DNA of 64,000 bases from Lachnospiraceae bacterium UBA3632. Lineage in GTDB: Bacteria; Bacillota; Clostridia; Lachnospirales; Lachnospiraceae. Location: the NCBI GenBank assembly GCA_002373975.1, contig DFKZ01000054.1, forward strand, positions 1 to 64,000. The letters are read 5' to 3'. The translations under genes were made by a program, and so were the position numbers. Below the pieces are notes generated by a model. The model had not been told where the DNA came from, searched no databases, and worked only from the letters and a program-made list of their open reading frames with translations. Every line of letters begins with the position of its first letter. Position 1 is the first letter of the stretch. Shown piece after piece: positions 52,388 through 60,583 of the stretch.

Positions 52388-54181
52388 ATGAGTAAGAGAT
52401 TTCCGAAAACGAAACTTCAGTGGCTCTGGGAGAACATGGAAGGGAAGAGATTCATTTTCATGCTGGCCCTTCTGGGAACGATCGTCTACAACGTGCTTCA
52501 GCTGACAGTTCCGTTTATTTCCAGCAGGCTTGTGGACAACTTTCTTACGGGAGCCGATGCAGCATATAACTGGGCCAACAACAGAAACTTCTTTTTTATT
52601 CTTCTTGGAATAATGGTGGGAGCGACCATATTCCGTACGGTTGTGGTATATCTCGACTGTATGGCGTATGAGCATGTCTCACAATCCGTACTTTATCGTG
52701 TACGTAATTTCCTGTACAACAAGATCCAGCGTCAGGATATGAAATTCTACAGCACTTACCGTACCGGTGACCTTATGACGAGGGTGACCGGTGATCTTGA
52801 TGCGGTAAGACATATGGTGGCATGGGTCATCCGTGTGATAATCGAGTCATTTGCACTTTATACATCCGCTATGGTCTATTTCTTTGTGATGAACTGGAAG
52901 CTTGCGTTGTGTATCATGGTGCTCTCACCCTTTATCTTTGCGGTGATCTATATGTTCCGATCCAAAGTGCGTCCCATGCATGCGAAGCTCCGCGAAAAGC
53001 TTGCGGAGATGAACACCTATGCCCAGGAAAACATTTCCGGAAACCGCGTGGTGAAGGCATTTGCAAGGGAAGAGTACGAGAAGGACAAGTTTGACAAGGC
53101 AAATACGAGTTATCGTGACACCAACTGTGAGACCGCTCTTGTGTGGGTAAAGTTTTATCCCGCAATCGAAGGTATGGCAAGTGCCATGTCCATCGCACTT
53201 CTTGTGATCGGCGGTCTTTTCCTCATATACAGTATCGGACATCCGGACAACGTCCAGCTGACAATGGGACAGTTTGTGGCATTTTCGGGCCTTATCTGGG
53301 CCATCCAGAACCCTATGAGAATGCTCGGGAATATCATGAACGAATTCCAGCGCTTCTCGGCTGCGGCAGATAAGGTTATGGAGATCTATTACTCCGAGCC
53401 GGAGATAGTGGACGCACCCGATGCCATCGATCATCCCGGAAGCTTTAAGGGGGAGATTGAGTTTAAAAATGTCAGCTTCATGTACTCTGACGGAAACCTG
53501 CCTGTTTTAAAGAATATTTCGTTTACGGCAAAGCCTGGGGAAACCGTGGCCATAATGGGAGAGACCGGGTGCGGAAAGACTTCGCTTATACATCTTATTC
53601 CCAGGTTCTATGAGCCTACGGGAGGAGAGATACTTATAGACGGCGTGAACATTAACCGCTACAAGCTCGAACAGCTCAGGAAGAACATCGGACTTGCCAC
53701 ACAGGATGTGCTTCTCTATTCAGATACCATAGAGGGAAATATCGCATACGGCGATCCGCATATCACTGCCGAGCAGGTGGTTAAATTTGCAAGATATTCC
53801 GCGGCATCGGAGTTTATCGCCAAGATGCCCGAGGGATACGATACCATTGTCGGAGAAAGAGGCGTTGGCCTGTCGGGCGGGCAGAAGCAGAGGATATCAC
53901 TTGCACGTGCTCTTGCGATAGAGCCTTCGATCCTTATACTCGATGACACAACTTCCGCAGTGGATATGGAGACCGAAAAGCAGATACAGGACAGCCTTCG
54001 TCATCTCGAATTCCCCTGCACAAAGATAATCATTGCACAGAGAATATCAACCACAAAGTTTGCGGATAAGATAATAATCCTTCAGCACGGTGAGATCACT
54101 GAAGAGGGATCTCACGAGGAGCTTATAGCAAAAGGCGGCTATTATTGCGAGCTGGTCAAGCTCCAGACGGGGGAGGCGTAA
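52388..54181 (+). CDS. ABC exporter half-transporter, degenerate-site partner (pair 2)
   Basis: A 597-residue half-transporter with six helices (about residues 18-320) and an NBD with Walker A 'GETGCGKTS', LSGGQ signature and Walker B 'ILILDDTTSAVD', where Asp replaces the catalytic Glu. The partner starting four bases after its stop has the canonical Glu. This asymmetry and order repeat those of pair 1. Probably a multidrug-type heterodimeric exporter. Confidence 0.92.
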   Translation: MSKRFPKTKLQWLWENMEGKRFIFMLALLGTIVYNVLQLTVPFISSRLVDNFLTGADAAYNWANNRNFFFILLGIMVGATIFRTVVVYLDCMAYEHVSQSVLYRVRNFLYNKIQRQDMKFYSTYRTGDLMTRVTGDLDAVRHMVAWVIRVIIESFALYTSAMVYFFVMNWKLALCIMVLSPFIFAVIYMFRSKVRPMHAKLREKLAEMNTYAQENISGNRVVKAFAREEYEKDKFDKANTSYRDTNCETALVWVKFYPAIEGMASAMSIALLVIGGLFLIYSIGHPDNVQLTMGQFVAFSGLIWAIQNPMRMLGNIMNEFQRFSAAADKVMEIYYSEPEIVDAPDAIDHPGSFKGEIEFKNVSFMYSDGNLPVLKNISFTAKPGETVAIMGETGCGKTSLIHLIPRFYEPTGGEILIDGVNINRYKLEQLRKNIGLATQDVLLYSDTIEGNIAYGDPHITAEQVVKFARYSAASEFIAKMPEGYDTIVGERGVGLSGGQKQRISLARALAIEPSILILDDTTSAVDMETEKQIQDSLRHLEFPCTKIIIAQRISTTKFADKIIILQHGEITEEGSHEELIAKGGYYCELVKLQTGEA

Positions 54182-54185
54182 GCAT

Positions 54186-55976
54186 ATGGCTAGGAATACT
54201 TTCAGACAGGACGAAAGACTTGAAGAGCCCTTCAACTTTAAACATTTGCTCAGGGCTTCGGTTTATATGAAAAAATACGCCGGCAAGATGATATTTGCAC
54301 TTATCATCTCGGCTCTTGGCGGCGCCATTGGGCTTATAGCACCAAGGATCAACCAGGAAGCCCTTGATGTGGCGATACCGAACACCGACACGAGGTATCT
54401 TATAAAGCTGGCGATCATGCTTGTGGGGACGATAGTTATAAGCATCATTCTTACAACTATCCGTTCAAGGATAATGATCAAAGTCAGCCAGGGTATTATT
54501 TATGACATCAGAAAGGATCTCTTCGCACATCTTCAGAAGCTTCCTTTCCAGTATTATGACGACAGACCTCACGGAAAGATACTTATCAGAGTGGTTAACT
54601 ATGTTAACTCGGTTTCCGATATGCTTTCCAACGGTCTCATTAATGTCATACTCGAGATATTCAACCTGATATTTATTGTTGCGTTCATGTTCTCGGTGGA
54701 TGTGCAGCTTGCTCTGGTGGTGCTCTGCGGTGTGCCCGTACTTGCGGTGTTCATGATGTGGATCAAGAATAAGCAGCGCAAGGCCTGGCAGGCGGTTTCC
54801 AACAAGAATTCCAACCTCAACGCATATCTGCAGGAGAATATCGTGGGAGCCAGGATCACCCAGATCTTTGCAAGAGAAGATTACAACGCGGAGGTTTTTG
54901 CGGGACTTTCATCCGACTGCCGTAACACGTGGATGACAGCCGTAAGGTACAATAACCTGGTATGGCCCGGAATAGATACCATTTCAGTGCTTGTAAGGGC
55001 TGCAATATTCCTTTTCGGTATGGTGGTCTTCAGCACTGCGGAAGGCGGAATGAAGAGTGTCGGAGTCATTGTGGCGATATCAAGCTACGCTTCAAGATTC
55101 TGGCAGCCCATAATGAACCTCGGTAATATTTTCAATAATTTCATCAACAATATCGCTTATCTTGAGAGAATATTCCAGACTTTGGATGAGCCCGTTACCG
55201 TTGATGATGCACCGGATGCCACCGAGATGCCGGAGATCAAGGGAGAGGTTGAGTTTAAGAATGTAGACTTTTCCTATGAGGAAGGCAAGCCGGTACTCAA
55301 GAATGTTTCGTTCAAGGTTAAGCCCGGCCAGAGCATAGCGCTGGTGGGACCAACCGGAGCCGGAAAGAGCACGATAGTGAGTCTGGTATCCAGGTTTTAC
55401 AATGTGGAAAGCGGTCAGGTTCTCATAGACGGACAGGATATTTCGAAAGTGACGCTTCACTCGCTGCGTTCACAGATGGGAATAATGCTTCAGGACAGCT
55501 TTATCTTCTCGGGAACCATAGAGGACAATATCCGCTACGGTAAGCTGGATGCGACCATGGACGAGATAAGATCGGCGAGTAAGATTGTATGCGCCGACGG
55601 CTTTATAAGTGCCATGGAGGACGGATATCAGAGCGAGGTCAGAGAGCGCGGAACCACACTTTCCCAGGGGCAGAAACAGCTTATCTCCTTTGCCAGAACG
55701 CTTATCTCGGATCCCAAGATCCTTGTGCTGGATGAGGCCACATCAAGTATCGATGTCCAGACGGAGCGTGCGCTTCAGACGGGACTCAACAACATGATGA
55801 AGGGAAGAACAACATTTATTATTGCCCACAGACTTTCCACCATCAAGAACTGCGATGTCATAATGTACATAGATGACGGCGGAATAGTGGAGACCGGAAC
55901 TCATGAGGAACTTCTGGCAAAGCACGGATTGTATTATCATCTGTACACTTCGCAGATGGATGAAAAAGGAGCCTGA
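54186..55976 (+). CDS. ABC exporter half-transporter, catalytic-site partner (pair 2)
   Basis: A 596-residue half-transporter with six helices (about residues 30-315) and an NBD with Walker A 'GPTGAGKST', a degenerate signature LSQGQ and canonical Walker B 'ILVLDEATSSID'. It supplies the hydrolysing site of the heterodimer with the 52388-54181 protein. A GGAGG site lies within the end of the upstream gene. Confidence 0.92.
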   Translation: MARNTFRQDERLEEPFNFKHLLRASVYMKKYAGKMIFALIISALGGAIGLIAPRINQEALDVAIPNTDTRYLIKLAIMLVGTIVISIILTTIRSRIMIKVSQGIIYDIRKDLFAHLQKLPFQYYDDRPHGKILIRVVNYVNSVSDMLSNGLINVILEIFNLIFIVAFMFSVDVQLALVVLCGVPVLAVFMMWIKNKQRKAWQAVSNKNSNLNAYLQENIVGARITQIFAREDYNAEVFAGLSSDCRNTWMTAVRYNNLVWPGIDTISVLVRAAIFLFGMVVFSTAEGGMKSVGVIVAISSYASRFWQPIMNLGNIFNNFINNIAYLERIFQTLDEPVTVDDAPDATEMPEIKGEVEFKNVDFSYEEGKPVLKNVSFKVKPGQSIALVGPTGAGKSTIVSLVSRFYNVESGQVLIDGQDISKVTLHSLRSQMGIMLQDSFIFSGTIEDNIRYGKLDATMDEIRSASKIVCADGFISAMEDGYQSEVRERGTTLSQGQKQLISFARTLISDPKILVLDEATSSIDVQTERALQTGLNNMMKGRTTFIIAHRLSTIKNCDVIMYIDDGGIVETGTHEELLAKHGLYYHLYTSQMDEKGA

Positions 55977-56002
55977 TACGGTTCTTATATAATATTCCGA
56001 TA

Positions 56003-56039
56003 AAGAGCACCCGATTTAAACCGGGTGCTTTACTTTTTT
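56003..56039 (+). terminator. Terminator of exporter pair 2
   Basis: AGCACCCG/CGGGTGCT hairpin, followed by TTTACTTTTTTG. The tail TTTACT may double as the -35 of the next promoter. Confidence 0.8.
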
Positions 56040-56081
56040 GATTTAACGTACTAAAATATACAAGGTTGACCATACGGTCAA
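56030..56081 (+). promoter_or_regulatory. Promoter with TetR-type operator ahead of the sodium channel operon
   Basis: TTTACT and TAAAAT (56053-56058) with a 17-base spacer form a promoter. Directly downstream, 56066-56081 is the perfect palindrome TTGACC-ATAC-GGTCAA, a typical operator form for TetR-family repressors. It differs from the GGCTAAT operators at 2896 and 2922, so another repressor is expected. Confidence 0.6.
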
Positions 56082-56104
56082 AACTATAAAGGAGGAGAGT
56101 TATT

Positions 56105-56497
56105 ATGGCATTTGGAATTAAGTTCAAAAAATTTGTCACAAAAAAAGAGTACACTCCCGAGGAACTCTACGAGGCGATCAAGGACCACGAGTTTACCCCC
56201 GGAAAGCCCATGTGGGTAAGTCATATGATGACGCATATCATCTGTTTCCCTGAAGTGGACAGACAGAATCAGGTTCAGATCCTTCCGGCATTTATGGCGG
56301 GAAACGGCAAGAGAGGAACCAAGTGGAACATCCAGAAGGCAGAAGCCGCAGGTGCGGAGAATGTTGCCAAAAACGTGGCGCTGGGAATCGTATCAAACGG
56401 ATGGGCAAATCTCGGCTCCCTCGGCGGAAAGAACAGCAAGCTCTGCGAGCAGCAGGTTGAGGCTGTTCTCAAAGAAATACAGGAGATGGATCTTTAA
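56105..56497 (+). CDS. Conserved-looking protein of unknown function
   Basis: A 130-residue soluble protein with a basic N-terminus, an apparent alpha/beta central region and a Gly/Asn-rich stretch ('SNGWANLGSLGGKNSKLC'). No family was recognised. A GGAGGAG site precedes the ATG, and it is the first gene behind the TTGACC/GGTCAA operator. It starts the operon that continues with the sodium channel four bases after its stop, so a role linked to the channel or to membrane stress is possible. Confidence 0.7.
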   Translation: MAFGIKFKKFVTKKEYTPEELYEAIKDHEFTPGKPMWVSHMMTHIICFPEVDRQNQVQILPAFMAGNGKRGTKWNIQKAEAAGAENVAKNVALGIVSNGWANLGSLGGKNSKLCEQQVEAVLKEIQEMDL

Positions 56498-56500
56498 GTT

Positions 56501-57415
56501 ATGAAAAAAATCAAGACGCTTGTTGAGAGTTCATGGTTTCAAAACGCGATCCTTATAGTGATCGCAATAAACGCGGTGATAATGGGATTGCAGACATCTG
56601 CTTCCGTTAATGCCGTGATAGGTCCGGTACTTGTAGTGCTTGACTATATCTGCCTGGGGATCTTTATTCTTGAGATCCTTCTGAAGCTTATGGCATATGG
56701 ATTCCGTTTCTTTACGGACGGATGGAACTGGTTTGACCTTATTATAGTTGTCTGCTCTGTATTCTCGGGACTTGCTTTCCTCAAGGTACTCAGAGTGTTC
56801 CGTATATTCAGGATATTCAGAACCTTCAAGGCTCTTAAGGGACTTAGGGCTATGAGAATGGTTTCGAGGCTTGATAAGCTCCGCATGATCATAGGTGCGA
56901 TAGGAAAGTCTATTCCGGGTATCAGTTGGACAGCAGTTCTTCTTCTGCTTATTTACTATATTTTTGCACTTATCGGGACAAGCCTTTTCGGAGAGGCCTT
57001 CCCTGAATGGTTCGGAAGTATAGGAAAGAGCCTTTACACCCTTTTCCAGGTGATGACTTTGGAAAGCTGGTCAATGGGTATTTCCAGACCCGTAATGGAA
57101 GCTTTCAGCTGGGCTTGGCTGTATTTTGTTCCTTTTGTTCTTATCAGTTCGTTTGTTGTTATGAATGTAGTTGTGGGAATAGTGGTAAATTCCATCAGCG
57201 AGGTTCAGGAGCAGCTGACGCTTGAAAGAGATAAGGCGAAAAAGCAGGAGAATGAAGAGAAAAAAGAAAGTGCCGCAGAGGGCGCCGATACCCCGGCAGA
57301 AGTTACCGACGCCGCTGCACTTGAATCCAAACTTGCACAGATGCAGATGCAAATAGCACATATAGAAAAAATGCTTGAAAATAAAATGACAGGAGAGAAA
57401 AACAATGGCAAATGA
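56501..57415 (+). CDS. Bacterial voltage-gated sodium channel (NaChBac/NavAb type)
   Basis: A 304-residue one-domain channel. Helices S1-S4 span about residues 15-125. S4 carries gating charges every third residue (Arg98, Arg101, Arg104, Arg107, Lys110). The pore region contains the selectivity filter TLESWSM (186-192), the same as in NavAb. S6 is followed by a cytosolic tail ending in a predicted coiled coil that tetramerises such channels. It should conduct sodium on depolarisation. The next gene overlaps by 11 bases. Confidence 0.93.
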   Translation: MKKIKTLVESSWFQNAILIVIAINAVIMGLQTSASVNAVIGPVLVVLDYICLGIFILEILLKLMAYGFRFFTDGWNWFDLIIVVCSVFSGLAFLKVLRVFRIFRIFRTFKALKGLRAMRMVSRLDKLRMIIGAIGKSIPGISWTAVLLLLIYYIFALIGTSLFGEAFPEWFGSIGKSLYTLFQVMTLESWSMGISRPVMEAFSWAWLYFVPFVLISSFVVMNVVVGIVVNSISEVQEQLTLERDKAKKQENEEKKESAAEGADTPAEVTDAAALESKLAQMQMQIAHIEKMLENKMTGEKNNGK

Positions 57416-58121
57416 TGTTGAAAAAAAAGAAAATGTAACTACCGAGAAGAAGGGATTCCTTCCCTGGCTCAACGAAGGAAGGCTTGAGACACTCATAGCG
57501 ATCTTCCTTGGTGTGACCGCTGTTCTTACCGCATGGGCAACATGGATCGGATCACTTCACGGAGGAAATCAGGCAACAAACTATACCACCAGCAACAATA
57601 TTTCCGCTGAGGGAAACTCCATGTGGAATGAGGCTTCACAGCAGTACATGCAGGATCTTATGGTATGGAACAGCATAGTGGATTATATGACTGAGGTTGA
57701 GATCGCAGAGATGGAAGGCAATCAGGAGAAAGCCGATCTTATCAATGAGAAGATCCAGACTCTGATCTATGACAGCTGCAGCGATGAATTTGCCGATGCT
57801 ATTGAATGGGCACTCAATCAGGAAGAGTGGGCAAGTCCTTTTGATAAAGAGGGATATATGGATTCATATTATGCTGAGGCACAGGCGGTTCTCGATGAGG
57901 CGGAGGAATATCTTGCACAGGGTCAGGAAGACAACTCAAACGGCGACCGTTTCGGACTTGTACAGGTAATCTACTCACTCGTACTTTTCCTTCTTGGCAT
58001 TATCGGAATATTCAAGAATCTTCCCAACAGAAAGATCGTCTTCCTTGTTTCTGTTTTATTCCTTATCGCAGGCATGATCTACATGTTCACAATTCCTCTT
58101 CCTCAGGGCTTCAGCCTCTGA
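57405..58121 (+). CDS. Three-helix membrane protein coupled to the sodium channel
   Basis: A 238-residue protein: an N-terminal helix (about residues 28-48), an acidic, mostly helical extracytoplasmic or soluble domain (about 50-180), and two C-terminal helices (about 185-232). The layout recalls DUF4337 proteins, but no family can be assigned. Its start overlaps the channel gene and has its own AGGAG, so the two proteins are made together. It may be an accessory subunit. Confidence 0.75.
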   Translation: MANDVEKKENVTTEKKGFLPWLNEGRLETLIAIFLGVTAVLTAWATWIGSLHGGNQATNYTTSNNISAEGNSMWNEASQQYMQDLMVWNSIVDYMTEVEIAEMEGNQEKADLINEKIQTLIYDSCSDEFADAIEWALNQEEWASPFDKEGYMDSYYAEAQAVLDEAEEYLAQGQEDNSNGDRFGLVQVIYSLVLFLLGIIGIFKNLPNRKIVFLVSVLFLIAGMIYMFTIPLPQGFSL

Positions 58122-58147
58122 TGGAAGAATAAGAAAGCAGGCTGCTT

Positions 58148-60151
58148 ATGATAAAAGGTTACACCAAAAAGATTCTTGCAGGGCTGACTGCGCTGACGCT
58201 TGCATTCGGACTTACCGCATGTTCGGATGACTGGGAAGAATATGATGAAGATTATGATCTTGAGGATTACGAAGAAGATTATGATGAGGATTATGATACT
58301 TCCCAGGAGACGGAACATGACTACGGAGATGTAGGAAATCTGAGCGCGGACGGTAGCTGGACGATACTGGTATATCTGTGCGGAACAGACCTGGAATCGG
58401 AAGGCGGTATGGGAACCGGCGATCTTCAGGAGATGCTGGATGCTCAGGAAAGCGATAATGTCCGCTTCGTGGTTCAGACCGGCGGAACTTATCAGTGGTA
58501 CAACGACATTGTTGATCCCGGTGCCCTTCAGAGATATGTGGTGCAAAACGGCAGCATGGAGCTGGTGGATGAAGGATCGCTTGAAGCCATGGGAGCTGAA
58601 GAGACCCTCACAGACTTTGTATCATGGGGGCTTTCGAATTATGCCTCCGAGCATAACGGCCTGATTTTCTGGGATCACGGCGGAGGAAGTATCTCGGGTG
58701 TGTGTGTCGACGAGGTTAACGACTATGACATGCTCAGCCTGAGGGAGATAAGTAATGCCCTGGGGGCAGCCGATATCTCACAGAAGTTTGACTTCATCGG
58801 GTTTGACGCGTGCCTTATGGGAACCATAGAGACTGCCAATATCCTGGAGCCCTACGCACTTTACATGTATGGATCGGAGGAAACCGAGCCGGGATCGGGA
58901 TGGGATTATTCCACTATCGGATCGTTCCTTTCAGAGTATCCGGGAGCAGACGGAGCAGCCCTCGGGAAGGTGGTATGTGACAGCTTTCTGCAGGCTTGTG
59001 CGGCGGACAATGACGACGAGCTTACCACGCTTTCCGTCATAGATCTGTCAAAGATCGGCGACCTTATATCAAGTCTTGATGCGTTTGCTCAGGGACTATG
59101 CGCCGCATCCGGTGACGAGGCCTCCAAGGCTTCCATTATCAGAGGCTTTGAAAGTGCGGAAAACTTCGGAGGAAATAATAAAGTCGACGGATATACCAAT
59201 ATGGTGGATCTGGGAGCGATAGTTTCAAACTGTGCATCTTATGCCCAGGGATCTGAAGCTGTTATATCCGCTCTCAGTAATGCCGTAGTATATTCGGTAA
59301 CGGGATCTGTACACAGAAATGCCGGCGGACTTGCCATTTATTATCCCCTCAGCATTCAGGGATCGGAAGAGCTTGACATATTTAATGATATATCCGTAAG
59401 CCAAAGCTACAGCGACTTTATCGGGAACAAGACAGAAGGCTATCAGGGCAGCGGCGCCGTGATATCCGGCGAGGAAACGGGAGAAAGCCCTATCATCACT
59501 TTCGTAAACGAACCCGCTATCGACGATGAAGGAGTATACAGCTTTAAGCTTGATACAAACGGTATAAATGCCGCTGCGGATATTTATGCACTTGTTTATG
59601 AATACACTCCGGAGGGAGACGGCCTTATAGAGCTTGGACAGACTTATGACATAAACGGAGACTGGGATACAGGATATTTCTGTGATGCCTTTGACGGGTA
59701 CTGGCTTTCCCTTCCCGACGGACAGAATCTTGCGATCTATATTGCGGATGTGACCGATGATGCGATCATTTATTCCTCACCCGTTACAGTAAACGGCGAG
59801 GAAACAAACCTCAGACTGATGCAGAATATGGAAACCGGAGAGGTGATCGTAGAGGGAACATGGGACGGCATAGACGAGAACGGATATGCCTCGAGGGAGA
59901 TATATAAGCTCAAGAACGGAGATATTATCGTTCCCCGCTATTTCGCCTTTGAAGTCGAAGGAGACGAGGAATACGAGTATATCGGTGGAGAATACACCGT
60001 CTCCGGACAGGTGGAGATCTATTATGATGTGATGGAAGACGGAGATTATCTTTATGCTTTCTGCATCGATGATATCTACGGGGATTATTATCTGGCTGAC
60101 CCTGCCATGTTCAATATAGAGGGTGACGAGATCAGTTTTTATACGGAATGA
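58148..60151 (+). CDS. Clostripain-family (C11) cysteine peptidase lipoprotein
   Basis: A 667-residue lipoprotein with lipobox LTAC (Cys25) and a linker of almost pure Asp/Glu/Tyr (about residues 26-60). The C11 catalytic core has His177 in 'FWDHGGG' and Cys222 in 'GFDACLMG'. The C-terminal region (about 440-667) is beta-rich and unassigned. It should be anchored outside the cell and cleave after basic residues or act on surface substrates. It starts 27 bases after the channel-associated gene and may be its last operon member. Confidence 0.88.
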   Translation: MIKGYTKKILAGLTALTLAFGLTACSDDWEEYDEDYDLEDYEEDYDEDYDTSQETEHDYGDVGNLSADGSWTILVYLCGTDLESEGGMGTGDLQEMLDAQESDNVRFVVQTGGTYQWYNDIVDPGALQRYVVQNGSMELVDEGSLEAMGAEETLTDFVSWGLSNYASEHNGLIFWDHGGGSISGVCVDEVNDYDMLSLREISNALGAADISQKFDFIGFDACLMGTIETANILEPYALYMYGSEETEPGSGWDYSTIGSFLSEYPGADGAALGKVVCDSFLQACAADNDDELTTLSVIDLSKIGDLISSLDAFAQGLCAASGDEASKASIIRGFESAENFGGNNKVDGYTNMVDLGAIVSNCASYAQGSEAVISALSNAVVYSVTGSVHRNAGGLAIYYPLSIQGSEELDIFNDISVSQSYSDFIGNKTEGYQGSGAVISGEETGESPIITFVNEPAIDDEGVYSFKLDTNGINAAADIYALVYEYTPEGDGLIELGQTYDINGDWDTGYFCDAFDGYWLSLPDGQNLAIYIADVTDDAIIYSSPVTVNGEETNLRLMQNMETGEVIVEGTWDGIDENGYASREIYKLKNGDIIVPRYFAFEVEGDEEYEYIGGEYTVSGQVEIYYDVMEDGDYLYAFCIDDIYGDYYLADPAMFNIEGDEISFYTE

Positions 60152-60179
60152 TGATCCGCAAAAAAGATTAAAATAACTG

Positions 60180-60223
60180 TTGACAACGGACAAATGACAT
60201 AGTAGAATATCATTTGTCCGTTG
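60180..60223 (+). promoter_or_regulatory. tRNA-Gly promoter inside a perfect 14-bp inverted repeat
   Basis: TTGACA (60180-60185), 17-base spacer, TAGAAT (60203-60208). CAACGGACAAATGA (60184-60197) and its exact reverse complement (60210-60223) flank the -10. The element could be an operator or a cruciform; this is unusual for a tRNA promoter. Confidence 0.7.
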
Positions 60224-60234
60224 AAAAACGGTAT

Positions 60235-60307
60235 GCGATAGTAGCTTAGTTGGTAAAGCGCCACCTTGCCAAGGTGGAGACCGCGGGTTCGAGCCCCGTC
60301 TATCGCT
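60235..60307 (+). tRNA. tRNA-Gly(GCC)
   Basis: Acceptor GCGATAG/CTATCGC, discriminator T, anticodon stem CCACC/GGTGG with loop TTGCCAA (anticodon GCC), T loop TTCGAGC. Confidence 0.95.
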
Positions 60308-60309
60308 CT

Positions 60310-60350
60310 CATAGAAAAGGATGCATCAAATGATGCATCCTTTTTCTATG
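60310..60350 (+). terminator. Terminator of tRNA-Gly
   Basis: A near-perfect hairpin of about 19 base pairs (60310-60328 with 60331-60350, AA loop) with a run of five T in the right arm. Confidence 0.75.
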
Positions 60351-60355
60351 GAGCA

Positions 60356-60499
60356 AAGCGGAGCCGCTCACCCGCGGTGCGGGTTAGGTCTCCGCTTCGC
60401 TCCGGTCCGCGCAGGACCGATGTCCACCGGACATCGTGCGCCCCCGTCTATCGCATATGCAAGAAAGCGAGGAGCCGCTCACCCGCGGTGCGGGTTAGG
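60356..60499 (+). repeat. tRNA-tail-associated structured repeat, locus C
   Basis: An exact 28-base repeat (60361-60388 and 60472-60499, each with CCCGC-GGT-GCGGG) flanks a module (60393-60442) that aligns to 199-248 of locus A. The hairpin CGATGTCC/GGACATCG (60418-60436, loop ACC) carries a compensatory T-A in place of C-G in locus A. The module is followed by CCCCGTCTATCGC (60442-60454), a copy of the tRNA-Gly 3' tail (60294-60306). Confidence 0.75.
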
Positions 60500-60583
60500 C
60501 AGGGAAATCAAGTGTATGGATTATGGGAATATGATGTGATAGAATAGCATCTGTAAATAAACTGTCTTGGAAAATGTAAGTAT

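Noticed and set aside
60266..60547. Open reading frames over tRNA-Gly and the following repeats
   Set aside because: They read through the tRNA gene and the GC-rich hairpins and show no protein-like composition.
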